13,170 bases of DNA, taken from the NCBI GenBank assembly GCA_013140465.1, contig JABFST010000201.1, positions 1 through 13,170 on the forward strand. Direction: 5' to 3'. This DNA comes from Methylococcaceae bacterium. Its GTDB lineage: Bacteria > Pseudomonadota > Gammaproteobacteria > Methylococcales > Methylomonadaceae. A model generated the notes under the pieces. That model was given only the letters and a program-made list of their open reading frames with translations, was not told where the DNA came from and did not search any database. Shown here one piece after another: positions 1 to 6,790 of this stretch. Position 1 is the stretch's first letter. Each line of letters begins with the position of its first letter. A program made the position numbers and the translations under genes.

Positions 1-579
1 CATCAGCCACGGCTAACGCCAACCTTGGCAATGTTGCGATTGATAGCCAGCCACAAACACCAGACCATCAGCTTAGCCCAAGAATTGTCTGGGCGGCGTC
101 ATGAGTTAGGTGATGACGGGCTGGATTTTCTTGAAACCATTTTGGTATACAAACTGCCCCATTTAAGCCGTGAGGAGATAAAAGCGATGTTAGCCCTAAA
201 CGAAATTGAATTAAAACAAACCCGTTTCTACCAAGAAATAGCCCAAGAAGAAAAACAAAAAGGCATAAAGGAAGGCATAAAGGAAGGGATGATAGAAGGG
301 ATAATAGAAGGGATAATAGAAGGAAAAAAAGTAGGAATGATAGAAGGCATAAAAGATGGCAGAAAAACAGAATCGATAGCGTTATTAACCCGTTTGCTAC
401 GCCGCAAATTAGGGCTACAACCCGCTTTAGAAACCCTGTTGCTGGAATTGCCCCTGTTGTCGCTGGAAAGCTTAGAAAACCTTGCCGATGTCTTGCTGGA
501 TTTGAATGATCTTAATGATTTGCAGCAGTGGCTGGCTAAAAATGGGAAAACAAATAGCCAGCCCCGTAGGCCGGAATAA
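1..579 (+). CDS. Rpn/DUF2887-DUF4351 family protein, 5' truncated by window edge
   Basis: This is the C-terminal part of a protein of the DUF2887/DUF4351 group, annotated in genomes as Rpn-family putative nuclease/transposase. The frame is open to base 1, so the N-terminal part, which would carry any PD-(D/E)XK nuclease core, is outside the window. A TTG at 25 is a possible start but is unlikely to be the real one. The visible part reads LETILVYKLPHLSREEI, then a LKQTRFYQE stretch typical of the end of DUF2887, then a run of Gly-Ile-Lys/Ile-Glu repeats, then a Leu-rich DUF4351-like tail (RRKLGLQP, LADVLLDL, LQQWLAKNG). No function is proved for the DUF4351 tail. The last residues (about QPRRPE) and the stop codon come from the left arm of a REP-like repeat, so the original 3' end may have been replaced. 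The gene is visibly more AT-rich than the capsule genes downstream and is probably unrelated to them. Confidence 0.75.
   Translation, partial: HQPRLTPTLAMLRLIASHKHQTISLAQELSGRRHELGDDGLDFLETILVYKLPHLSREEIKAMLALNEIELKQTRFYQEIAQEEKQKGIKEGIKEGMIEGIIEGIIEGKKVGMIEGIKDGRKTESIALLTRLLRRKLGLQPALETLLLELPLLSLESLENLADVLLDLNDLNDLQQWLAKNGKTNSQPRRPE
262..360 (+). repeat. 12-bp tandem repeats coding for KEGI/IEGI units
   Basis: Within the DUF2887/DUF4351 gene, degenerate 12-base units of the form ggcataaaggaa / gggataatagaa repeat about eight times. They encode successive four-residue units (GIKE, GMIE, GIIE, GKKV, GIKD). A charged four-residue periodicity like this is usual in this family between the core and the DUF4351 tail. 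Because the units keep frame, slippage can change the linker length without breaking the gene. Confidence 0.75.
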
Positions 580-691
580 GCTGCTTTGAGCGTAAGCGAA
601 GAGCAGCGTTTCCGGCAACTTGTGGGCGTGGTGTGCCGGAAACAGCCGTTTTTACTTGCGATTAAACGGCCTTATTCCGGCATACGGAGCT
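560..691. repeat. REP/BIME-like compound inverted repeat
   Basis: The outer arms at 560-580 and 671-691 are inverted copies matching at 19 of 21 positions (core gccggaataag / cttattccggc). Three smaller stems lie between them: 580-585 with 602-607 (gctgct/agcagc), a perfect 10-bp stem 608-617 with 634-643 (gtttccggca/tgccggaaac), and a 7-bp stem 645-651 with 664-670 (gccgttt/aaacggc). It can be read as two REP-type units (GGCCGGAATAAG...TTTCCGGC) facing each other, the arrangement called a BIME. The resemblance to the enterobacterial gccggataag REP core is by eye. The element contains the stop codon of the upstream gene and ends about 50 bases before the next gene, so it may also act as an mRNA 3'-end stabiliser or attenuator. 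Confidence 0.7.
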
Positions 692-738
692 ACCCATCCG
701 AATAAGCGCAAAGAAAACTCACTCTACACAAATGGACT

Positions 739-3078
739 ATGGATAACAACATGCTAAAAAAAGGGATGCGCACTGCCAAGGCTGTGTACGGCAGCGTGTT
801 GTTTGGCCTGAGTTGGTTGGCGCGTAGATACTGGGATGTCAGCCAGTTGCAACTGCTCGCAGATACACCGCGTGCGTGCCAAATCGGCTATCGTTATGCA
901 GTTGATGAAGTGAGTCCCACGTTTTATACCAAAGGCTCTGTGCGTCCGGGTTGGTATATGCTGGAAGTAAAAGTCCAGTTGCCTGTCGTGCGTGCGCGTG
1001 CATGCGTGCAGATTGACTACAACGATGGCGTTCATCTGACCGAAACCCTCGGTTTTCCCCTTTATTCAGGCCGCTTATGTAAGCGCATCGTCTACCTCAA
1101 CAAAGGCGGGCAATTCAGCTTAGCCCTGCCTTTAACGTTTGGGCAATTTGAAGTGCAGCATTTTCGTCTGGTGTTGCTGACCCAACGCTTTGCGCGTTCA
1201 CGGATGCTGACCAAACTCCAAGCGTTGCACCCGCTTTATAGTCTCAGCTTACACAAACGCCGATACGGCGGGGTGGTGTTTTTGGCCTTAGACTCCGATG
1301 CACCGACCTTGTGGGCCGATTATTGCGAACTCTTTGAAGAATCGTCCAAATTGGTGACGTATGCCAATTGGGTGAAAGCATTTGATACCCTTACAGACCA
1401 CAAACGCGCTTTCTTGCATAAACAGATGGCGCGCTTTAAACATAAGCCGCTGATTTCAGTGGTCATGCCTGTTTATAATCCCAATCCCGAATGGCTAGAA
1501 GCCGCCATCTTGTCGGTGCGGGCGCAGCTCTATCCGCATTGGGAACTGTGCATAGCCGATGATGCCTCTACCGATCCTGCCATACGTCCCTTGCTGACGC
1601 GCTTATCCCAACTGGATCGCCGCATTAAGATTGAATTTCGGGCGCAAAACGGACATATCTGTGCCGCTTCTAATAGTGCTTTGGCGTTGGCGCAAGGCGC
1701 GTGGGTTGCGTTGTTGGACCACGATGACAGCTTGCCCGAACATGCGCTGTTTTGGGTGGTGGATGCGATCAACCGTCACCCCGAGTGCCGTTTGTTTTAT
1801 TCGGATGAAGACAAGTTAGACGAGCAAGGGCAGCGTGCCGATGCGTATTTTAAGTGCGATTGGAATCCCGATTTGTTTTATTCGCAGAATATGTTTTCGC
1901 ATTTGGGCGTTTATGATGCCCAATTGTTGCGGACTGTGGGCGGATTTCGTGCGGGGTTTGAAGGTTCACAAGATTATGATTTGGCCTTGCGCTGTATAGA
2001 ACACATCGGCACCCACCAAGTCCACCATATTCCCCGCGTGTTATACCATTGGCGTATACATCTCGACAGCACCGCGCATTCTACCGACGCCAAACCTTAT
2101 GCAATGTTGGCGGGTGAACGCGCAATCAACGGGCATTTGGCGCGGCGCGGCGTAGATGCGCAAGCCGAGTTTGTCGGTTACGGTTATCGGGTGCGCTATG
2201 CTTTGCCTAAAACCTTGCCTTTAGTCAGCCTTATCATTCCTACGCGTAATGGCTTGGCATTGCTTAAAGCCTGTTTGAAATCCATTTTTGCCAAAACCAC
2301 CTATCCGCATTACGAAGTGTTGGTGATAGACAATGGTTCGGATGACCCTGCCACCTTACGGTTTTTAAAAAAACTGGCGGCTAAACCGCAAGTGCGCGTT
2401 TTGCGTGATGAGGGGCCGTTTAACTATTCCGCGCTGAATAATGCCGCTGTCAAAGTGGCGCGTGGAGAAATCATCGGCCTGATTAATAACGACATAGAAG
2501 TCATCAGCCCTGATTGGTTGTCGGAAATGGTCAGCCACGCCTTGAGGCCGGAAGTGGGCGCGGTGGGGGCTAAACTGTTGTATGACGACAATACCGTACA
2601 ACATGCGGGTATCATATTAGGCATTCATGGAGTGGCGGGGCATGCCCACAGTTTTTTGCCCCGTGATGATCTTGGTTATTTTTGTCGTGCCCGCATACTC
2701 CAGTCATTTTCAGCAGTAACAGGGGCTTGCTTGCTGGTACGCAAAGCACTTTATGATGCCGTAGGCGGGCTTAATGAAAGCGAATTGCAGGTTGCCTTTA
2801 ATGATGTCGATTTTTGCCTTAAATTGCTGGAATTGGGCTACCGCAATGTTTGGACTCCGTATGCCGAACTGTACCATCATGAATCGGCGACACGCGGCTT
2901 GGATGACACGCACGAAAAACAGGTGCGTTTTCTTAAAGAAATTGACTACATGAAGCAACGCTGGGGCAAACTGTTACAAAATGATCCGGCCTACAGCCCA
3001 AACTTAACCCTCGCGGCTGAAGATTTTAGCTTGGCGTGGCCGCCTAGGCTGGCTGATATGATGGGCGATGAGCTATGA
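739..3078 (+). CDS. Twin-domain GT2 glycosyltransferase
   Basis: This is a 779-residue protein with two GT-A type family 2 glycosyltransferase domains, expected to add two sugars to a growing polysaccharide in the cytoplasm. Domain 1 (about 237-440) has SVVMPVYNP, DDAS at 274-277, the DxD-type DHDD at 327-330 and SQDYD at 410-414. Domain 2 (about 495-720) has SLIIPTRNG, DNGSDD at 531-536, NNDIE at 583-587, FNDVDFCLK at 687-695 and HHES at 713-716. Both metal/nucleotide motifs look intact, so both domains may be active. Residues 1-235 are not GT2. They hold a hydrophobic stretch (15-30) and a probable beta-rich module around 45-160 (PGWYMLEV, KRIVYLNKGG). The start is uncertain: ATG at 739 or 751, with no clear Shine-Dalgarno, and an in-frame stop at 703 limits extension. 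It overlaps the next gene by ATGA. A role in capsule or O-antigen chain synthesis is inferred from context; the sugar specificity cannot be read. Confidence 0.9.
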   Translation: MDNNMLKKGMRTAKAVYGSVLFGLSWLARRYWDVSQLQLLADTPRACQIGYRYAVDEVSPTFYTKGSVRPGWYMLEVKVQLPVVRARACVQIDYNDGVHLTETLGFPLYSGRLCKRIVYLNKGGQFSLALPLTFGQFEVQHFRLVLLTQRFARSRMLTKLQALHPLYSLSLHKRRYGGVVFLALDSDAPTLWADYCELFEESSKLVTYANWVKAFDTLTDHKRAFLHKQMARFKHKPLISVVMPVYNPNPEWLEAAILSVRAQLYPHWELCIADDASTDPAIRPLLTRLSQLDRRIKIEFRAQNGHICAASNSALALAQGAWVALLDHDDSLPEHALFWVVDAINRHPECRLFYSDEDKLDEQGQRADAYFKCDWNPDLFYSQNMFSHLGVYDAQLLRTVGGFRAGFEGSQDYDLALRCIEHIGTHQVHHIPRVLYHWRIHLDSTAHSTDAKPYAMLAGERAINGHLARRGVDAQAEFVGYGYRVRYALPKTLPLVSLIIPTRNGLALLKACLKSIFAKTTYPHYEVLVIDNGSDDPATLRFLKKLAAKPQVRVLRDEGPFNYSALNNAAVKVARGEIIGLINNDIEVISPDWLSEMVSHALRPEVGAVGAKLLYDDNTVQHAGIILGIHGVAGHAHSFLPRDDLGYFCRARILQSFSAVTGACLLVRKALYDAVGGLNESELQVAFNDVDFCLKLLELGYRNVWTPYAELYHHESATRGLDDTHEKQVRFLKEIDYMKQRWGKLLQNDPAYSPNLTLAAEDFSLAWPPRLADMMGDEL

Positions 3079-4619
3079 AACCAGACCAGCCGTTAAAGGT
3101 TTTAGTCGAAATGCGCCCCGCCTTAGACGGTTATGCAGGTATCCCACAAGAAACCCGGTTATTGTTTCGGGGCTTAGGTGGCATTGGCGGTATCACACTC
3201 GAAGGCTTGCTCCAGACCGCACACCGCTTTTTGGCGGCGGGTACGGCATTAGCTCCCGCTGCCGACCCGCTAGTCCCTGCCGCGCGTGCGCACCGCTACG
3301 CGCGTGTGGTCATCAGCCTAGAAACCCCGCCAGCACACACGTTTATGGCAGTCGTCATGCGCTATCTAAAAAAACACTGGTTGGCGCACAAATTGATGGT
3401 GTCGGCGGTTTTACGCCCAGATGCCCATAAGATCAAGCTGACAGGCTTTGAAACCGAACATTTTAAAGACTATGTATGGCGCAGCTTATTTGCCAAAACC
3501 TTAGCCCCTAGCGATTTTGCCATCGTCACAGAGAAAAATTATCGGATTTGCGCCATACCTTGGAATCTGTTGCAAACAGCCGGTTTGGCATCGCTAAAGT
3601 GGCTAGCCCAAGCTGTGTATCCAGTGCTGGACACCCAAGGGATAGACATTTTTATCGCCCAAACCCCTTATCCGGCAAGGTTGTCTGCCAATACCGCCCT
3701 GATTGTGCGTTACCACGATGCGTTTCCGATTTTTATGCCGCATACGATTGCCCATAAATCCAGGCATGAGGCGACCCATTACCATGCGCTAGTCAGCAAT
3801 GTCGCCTCGGGGGCTTATTTTGCCTGTGTTTCAGATGCGACGCGGCGGGATTTGTTGGCCTTGTTCCCCGAGCTGGAAACGCGTGCCGTGACAATCCCCA
3901 ATATGGTCGCGCCGCATTACTACGAAAGCGATGCGCCCCGCGCCCGCGTGCCGCAGATAATCCGCGCCCGTTTAAGCCTAGGCGATGCCCACACGCAGCC
4001 AGCGTTTAACAGCCTGCACGAGCAAGCCCAATTTTATCAGCAGCATCTGGGCGGCGAGACCTTTGATTATTTACTCGTGGTGTCTACCTTAGAACCCAGA
4101 AAAAACCACAGCCTGTTGTTGGCGGCTTGGGAAGCGGCGCGTACCGAACTGGCACCATCGCCCAAGCTGGTGATAGTCGGCGGTGTGGGTTGGGATGTGG
4201 GGCCGTTGCTACAACAACTGCGCACTTGGATAGACCAAGGCGAGGTGTTTGTGCTTAGCCATGTTGCCGCCACCGATTTGCGCATTTTGTATCGGCACGC
4301 CGCCGCCACAGTTTGCCCTAGTTTGGCGGAAGGCTTTGATTTTTCGGGTGTAGAGGCAATGGCGAGCGGTGGTGTGGTGATGGCTTCGGACATAGCCGTA
4401 CACCGCGAAGTGTATCAAGATGCCGCTGCTTATTTTGACCCCTATTGCGCCGCCAGTTTGGCGGCTGTGTTAAAACAACTTGTTGGTGTCCAGCATGCGC
4501 CTTACCAAGAACAATTGCGCACCGAAGGCCAAAAAGTGGCGGCCCGCTATTTGCCGCAAACCGTTTTGCCGCAGTGGGAACAATTATTGTGGCGGGTACA
4601 GCAAGCATCCAAGACTTAA
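3075..4619 (+). CDS. GT4-type glycosyltransferase
   Basis: This 514-residue protein has a GT-B fold and a C-terminal Glycos_transf_1 (GT4) domain, predicted to be a retaining sugar transferase using a nucleotide sugar. The N-terminal half starts LVEMRPALDGYAGIPQETR, a common opening of GT4 enzymes in capsule loci, and has an acceptor-side motif RYHDAFPIF near 212-220. The donor domain starts near 331 with VVSTLEPRKNH (RKN at 342-344) and has LVIVGGVGWD near 365-374. It carries the EX7E motif as E419 and E427 in EGFDFSGVE, followed by MASDIAVHREV. Its ATG overlaps the stop of the preceding GT2 gene by four bases (ATGA), so the two are translationally coupled and probably make the same polymer. 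It is longer than the roughly 370-400 residues usual for GT4, the extra being in the N-terminal half (about residues 80-180). Donor and acceptor are unknown. Confidence 0.9.
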   Translation: MKPDQPLKVLVEMRPALDGYAGIPQETRLLFRGLGGIGGITLEGLLQTAHRFLAAGTALAPAADPLVPAARAHRYARVVISLETPPAHTFMAVVMRYLKKHWLAHKLMVSAVLRPDAHKIKLTGFETEHFKDYVWRSLFAKTLAPSDFAIVTEKNYRICAIPWNLLQTAGLASLKWLAQAVYPVLDTQGIDIFIAQTPYPARLSANTALIVRYHDAFPIFMPHTIAHKSRHEATHYHALVSNVASGAYFACVSDATRRDLLALFPELETRAVTIPNMVAPHYYESDAPRARVPQIIRARLSLGDAHTQPAFNSLHEQAQFYQQHLGGETFDYLLVVSTLEPRKNHSLLLAAWEAARTELAPSPKLVIVGGVGWDVGPLLQQLRTWIDQGEVFVLSHVAATDLRILYRHAAATVCPSLAEGFDFSGVEAMASGGVVMASDIAVHREVYQDAAAYFDPYCAASLAAVLKQLVGVQHAPYQEQLRTEGQKVAARYLPQTVLPQWEQLLWRVQQASKT

Positions 4620-4666
4620 CAAACAGGTGTAAGAAATTAAATTTCTAATATTGCCCGTTAAACATC

Positions 4667-4694
4667 TTTAAAATAAGTGCCGATTCTGTACAAT
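4667..4694 (+). promoter_or_regulatory. Possible sigma-70 promoter
   Basis: TTTAAA at 4667-4672 (4 of 6 to TTGACA) and TACAAT at 4689-4694 (5 of 6 to TATAAT) are separated by 16 bases. If used, it would give the OPX gene a leader of roughly 630 bases. This is a consensus match only, in AT-rich DNA where chance matches are common. Confidence 0.3.
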
Positions 4695-4942
4695 ACCTAG
4701 AGCTTATTTATCTTCAAATTGAATGATCTACCGTCTCTTAAAAACGGGCTTAGTCCTGGTTTTTACCGCCCAAAGCACACTTCCTGCCGTTTTTTCCGTG
4801 TCAAGTATGGGTACAATCGCCTAGGGCAGTAGGCTTTTAGCGGAAAAACATAAGCCCAATAGCGCGGCAGCTTAGTTTTGCTGCCAGCATCAGGGGTTAA
4901 TCAGGCGGCGTTGTTGGTAACTTGACATGAGTGGCAGGATAA

Positions 4943-4975
4943 AGACCTGCGAGATTTATAAAACCTCGCAGGTCT
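4943..4975. repeat. 11-bp perfect-stem hairpin, REP/MITE-like
   Basis: agacctgcgag at 4943-4953 pairs perfectly with ctcgcaggtct at 4965-4975. The stem can extend past one mismatch by three more pairs (ttt/aaa), leaving a tiny loop. There is no U-tract after it, so it does not look like a classical terminator. The short compact form is like dispersed palindromic repeats, but I cannot confirm other genomic copies. Confidence 0.6.
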
Positions 4976-5012
4976 AACGCTATTGCCTACAACTAATGAG
5001 ATGTTACTGTTG

Positions 5013-5037
5013 CTAGCTAGCGAGACTGTGAAAGTAT
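5013..5037 (+). repeat. Dispersed 25-base repeat, copy 1
   Basis: This stretch (core gcgagac-n-gtgaaagtat) matches 12555-12579 at 22 of 25 positions in the same orientation, about 7.5 kb apart. Both copies are in non-coding DNA, one before the OPX gene and one just after the last capsule gene. The function is unknown; it may be a remnant of a small mobile repeat. Confidence 0.6.
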
Positions 5038-5100
5038 TGCAAATATGCACAAAATGGTGTTTTTTATTTTCATAAGCCTTTGTTTTAAGTAGGGACTGGA

Positions 5101-5122
5101 GTGAAAAAACATGTTTTTTCAC
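5101..5122. promoter_or_regulatory. Perfect 22-base palindrome, possible operator
   Basis: gtgaaaaaaca at 5101-5111 is followed directly by its exact reverse complement, tgttttttcac, with no loop. Perfect symmetry with no spacer fits a site bound by a dimeric regulator better than an RNA hairpin. It lies about 205 bases upstream of the likely OPX start. The regulator is unknown. Confidence 0.45.
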
Positions 5123-5268
5123 GCCGATGAGCAAGCTTATGTTAATTCTGTCACTGTCTCTAGCGCGTGTTCCCTAAGCACTCGGCGGGTAAAAAGTAGG
5201 TGACTGCTTTAGGGGATTGCCTGTTTTGGGCGATTTAGCCGTTTATATTCTGTTTTGTTGTAATGCGT

Positions 5269-5298
5269 CATCCGGCACGGCTAAGGCTCTGCGGGATG
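5269..5298. repeat. Imperfect hairpin just upstream of the OPX gene
   Basis: catccggca at 5269-5277 pairs with tgcgggatg at 5290-5298 with one mismatch, leaving a 12-base loop. It lies about 20 bases before the ribosome binding site of the OPX gene, where a folded leader could affect translation. It may equally be a REP-like fragment. Confidence 0.4.
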
Positions 5299-5328
5299 TT
5301 TGACTGAAAATTGATGATGGAAGGAAAT

Positions 5329-6516
5329 ATGGTGTTTTCGCGTTCATGTTTGCGTGCTTTGGGTCTGGGGCTATGGGGCTGTGCGGCAGTGTCTGCACTT
5401 ACTGGATGCGCGACTTATCCCGACTGGATGGCCTCTTCTGGGGCCAGTCGTGAGCAAGTCCAGGAAAAAGGCGAGCGGCGTGCCTTGGAAGGCATACAGC
5501 TGGTTGATGTCAATGGTTCTGTAACCAGCAAATTGCTTGCTAGGCACAAGCAGCACCTGTTTTCTGAAACCTTTGGCAAAACGGTCAAATCCGGTTATGT
5601 CGTCGGTGCTGGCGATGTGATTGAAGTGTCGGTATGGGAAGCCCCGCCCGCGATGCTGTTTGGCACGGTGGGCAATGATGTGCGTACCGGCCCCGCAACG
5701 ACGCGTGTGACGGCTTTTCCCGAACAAATGGTGAGCAGTGAAGGTTTGATTAACATGCCTTTTGCTGGGCATGTGCCTGTGGCAGGACGCACCCCTGCGC
5801 AAATTGAGGCGGAAATAGTCCGGCGTTTGCGCGATAAGGCCAACCAGCCCCAAGTGTTGGTGCGGGTTATCCGCAATAACACCGCCAATGTGACGGTGGT
5901 GGGTGAAGTCAACACCAGTACGCGCGTGCCGCTGACAGCACGCGGTGAACGCTTGTTGGATGCTTTGGCAGTGGCGGGCGGTGTGCGCCAACCCGTGGGC
6001 AAAATGACTTTGCAACTGACGCGCGGCGAGCAAGTGCAAGCATTGGCCTTAGACACCATCATCCGCGACCCTAAGCAAAATGTCGTGTTACAGCCCGGCG
6101 ATGTGGTGACGGCGTTATTCCAGCCGCTTAGCTATACCGTATTGGGCGCAACAGGCAAAAACGAAGAAATCAATTACGAAGCCCAAGGCATCACCTTGGC
6201 ACAGGCGTTGGCAAGGGCAGGTGGCTTGCAAGATGCGCGTGCCGATGCGCGTGCCGTGTTTGTTTTCCGTTTTGAAGACAGCAAAGCCCTCAATTGGGCA
6301 AAGCCACCTAAAGTGACCCGAGATGGCAAAGTGCCTGTGATTTATCAGGTTGATCTAAGAGATGCCGCCAATTTTTTTACCGCCCAAAATTTTCCCATAG
6401 AAAACAAAGATGTGCTTTATGTGGCGAATGCCCCTGCGGCAGAACTGCAAAAATTTCTCAATATGGTCGCCTCATCGGTCTTTATTGTAAGGACTGTCGT
6501 GCCGATTGGTTTCTAA
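5329..6516 (+). CDS. Outer-membrane capsule polysaccharide export lipoprotein (OPX, BexD/CtrA type)
   Basis: This is a 395-residue polysaccharide export protein expected to form the outer-membrane exit for the capsule, together with an ABC transporter and a periplasmic adaptor. The frame is open upstream (TTG 5311, ATG 5314 and 5317), but I prefer ATG 5329 because GGAAGGA at 5319-5325 lies just before it. From that start there is a lipoprotein signal peptide with lipobox LTGC and lipidated Cys27. The poly-export domain (about 90-185) begins YVVGAGDVIEVSVWEAPP, followed by two SLBB-type segments (about 187-264 and 269-345). A hydrophobic C-terminal segment (FLNMVASSVFIVRTVVPIGF) could be the helix that crosses the outer membrane. 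Length and the early SSGASREQV stretch match the BexD/CtrA/VexA group (near 390) rather than E. coli KpsD (near 560). A hairpin element and 274 bases separate it from the operon that follows, so it may have its own transcript. Confidence 0.92.
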   Translation: MVFSRSCLRALGLGLWGCAAVSALTGCATYPDWMASSGASREQVQEKGERRALEGIQLVDVNGSVTSKLLARHKQHLFSETFGKTVKSGYVVGAGDVIEVSVWEAPPAMLFGTVGNDVRTGPATTRVTAFPEQMVSSEGLINMPFAGHVPVAGRTPAQIEAEIVRRLRDKANQPQVLVRVIRNNTANVTVVGEVNTSTRVPLTARGERLLDALAVAGGVRQPVGKMTLQLTRGEQVQALALDTIIRDPKQNVVLQPGDVVTALFQPLSYTVLGATGKNEEINYEAQGITLAQALARAGGLQDARADARAVFVFRFEDSKALNWAKPPKVTRDGKVPVIYQVDLRDAANFFTAQNFPIENKDVLYVANAPAAELQKFLNMVASSVFIVRTVVPIGF

Positions 6517-6633
6517 ACGCTAGATCACTGCCCATAGCGGAGTGCAACGGCTTTAGACGTTGCACTTGTAGGCCATCAAACCAAGACTACAAGGTCTAAA
6601 GCCGTTGTACTCCGCTACGGGCGCATAAGCGTT
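6516..6633. repeat. Long near-perfect hairpin between the OPX gene and the operon
   Basis: The arms 6530-6558 and 6594-6622 are inverted copies matching at 27 of 29 positions (core caacggctttagac / gtctaaagccgttg). Inner stems cttgtag/ctacaag (6565-6571 and 6587-6593) extend it towards the loop, and outer aacgct/agcgtt (6516-6521 and 6628-6633) bound it. The element starts on the last base of the OPX stop codon. No clear U-tract follows. It looks like a small dispersed palindromic or MITE-like element that could act as a partial terminator or mRNA stabiliser for the OPX message. Confidence 0.7.
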
Positions 6634-6790
6634 ATCGGCCCTAACCATAGACCACACCTAGCTGCTTAAGCCTATCCGGTTTTGCCGCACGGCTGCCATC
6701 CGCACCTGCCTGAGATACACGGGCTGCCTACACCTTAATAACCTATGCTTTTTAAACATTCCCCGTTATCCCCAAACCCTATAAGCTGCC

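Larger units (their letters stand above)
4620..5328. other. Non-coding region with palindromes upstream of the OPX gene
   Basis: About 700 bases with no ORF that looks like a protein. From left to right it holds an AT-rich 15-base palindrome at 4632-4646, a possible promoter at 4667-4694, two copies of a gtacaat-n-cctag motif (4688 and 4811), a weak 6-bp hairpin (ggcagc/gctgcc) near 4865-4884, an 11-bp-stem hairpin at 4943-4975, a dispersed 25-base repeat at 5013-5037, a perfect 22-base palindrome at 5101-5122, and an imperfect hairpin at 5269-5298 just before the gene. Base composition is lower in GC than the flanking genes. It could be a long regulated leader for the OPX gene, or simply a collecting place for small repeats. 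Confidence 0.6.

Noticed and set aside
4760..4782. ops/JUMPstart-like gggcggta on the minus strand
   Set aside because: It points away from the capsule genes it would need to serve, and only the short core matches. A + strand gggcagtagg near 4824 is too far from the consensus.
4922..4950. ttgaca as a -35 box before the OPX gene
   Set aside because: No acceptable -10 hexamer is found 15-19 bases downstream.
4865..5122. CRISPR array
   Set aside because: The palindromes here are all different in sequence and irregularly spaced; there is no regular repeat-spacer pattern anywhere in the window.
4901..5134. Minus-strand 77-residue frame in the intergenic region
   Set aside because: It runs through two palindromes and a dispersed repeat. 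It has no motif, so it is probably chance.
5111..5203. 30-residue frame starting inside the 22-base palindrome
   Set aside because: No ribosome site and no protein-like features; the start exists only because the palindrome centre contains ATG.
5217..5249. ttgcct/tatatt as a promoter just before the OPX gene
   Set aside because: The spacing is about 21 bases and no better -35 exists for the tatatt, so support is too weak to list as a feature.
5311..5328. Upstream starts (TTG 5311, ATG 5314, ATG 5317) for the OPX gene
   Set aside because: The ribosome site GGAAGGA at 5319-5325 lies after these codons and before ATG 5329, which also gives a normal lipoprotein signal peptide. Some doubt remains because the spacing is short.
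5371..6039. Minus-strand 222-residue open frame
   Set aside because: It lies opposite the OPX gene. The composition is His/Arg/Cys-rich with no recognisable domain, and the opposite strand has clear domains.
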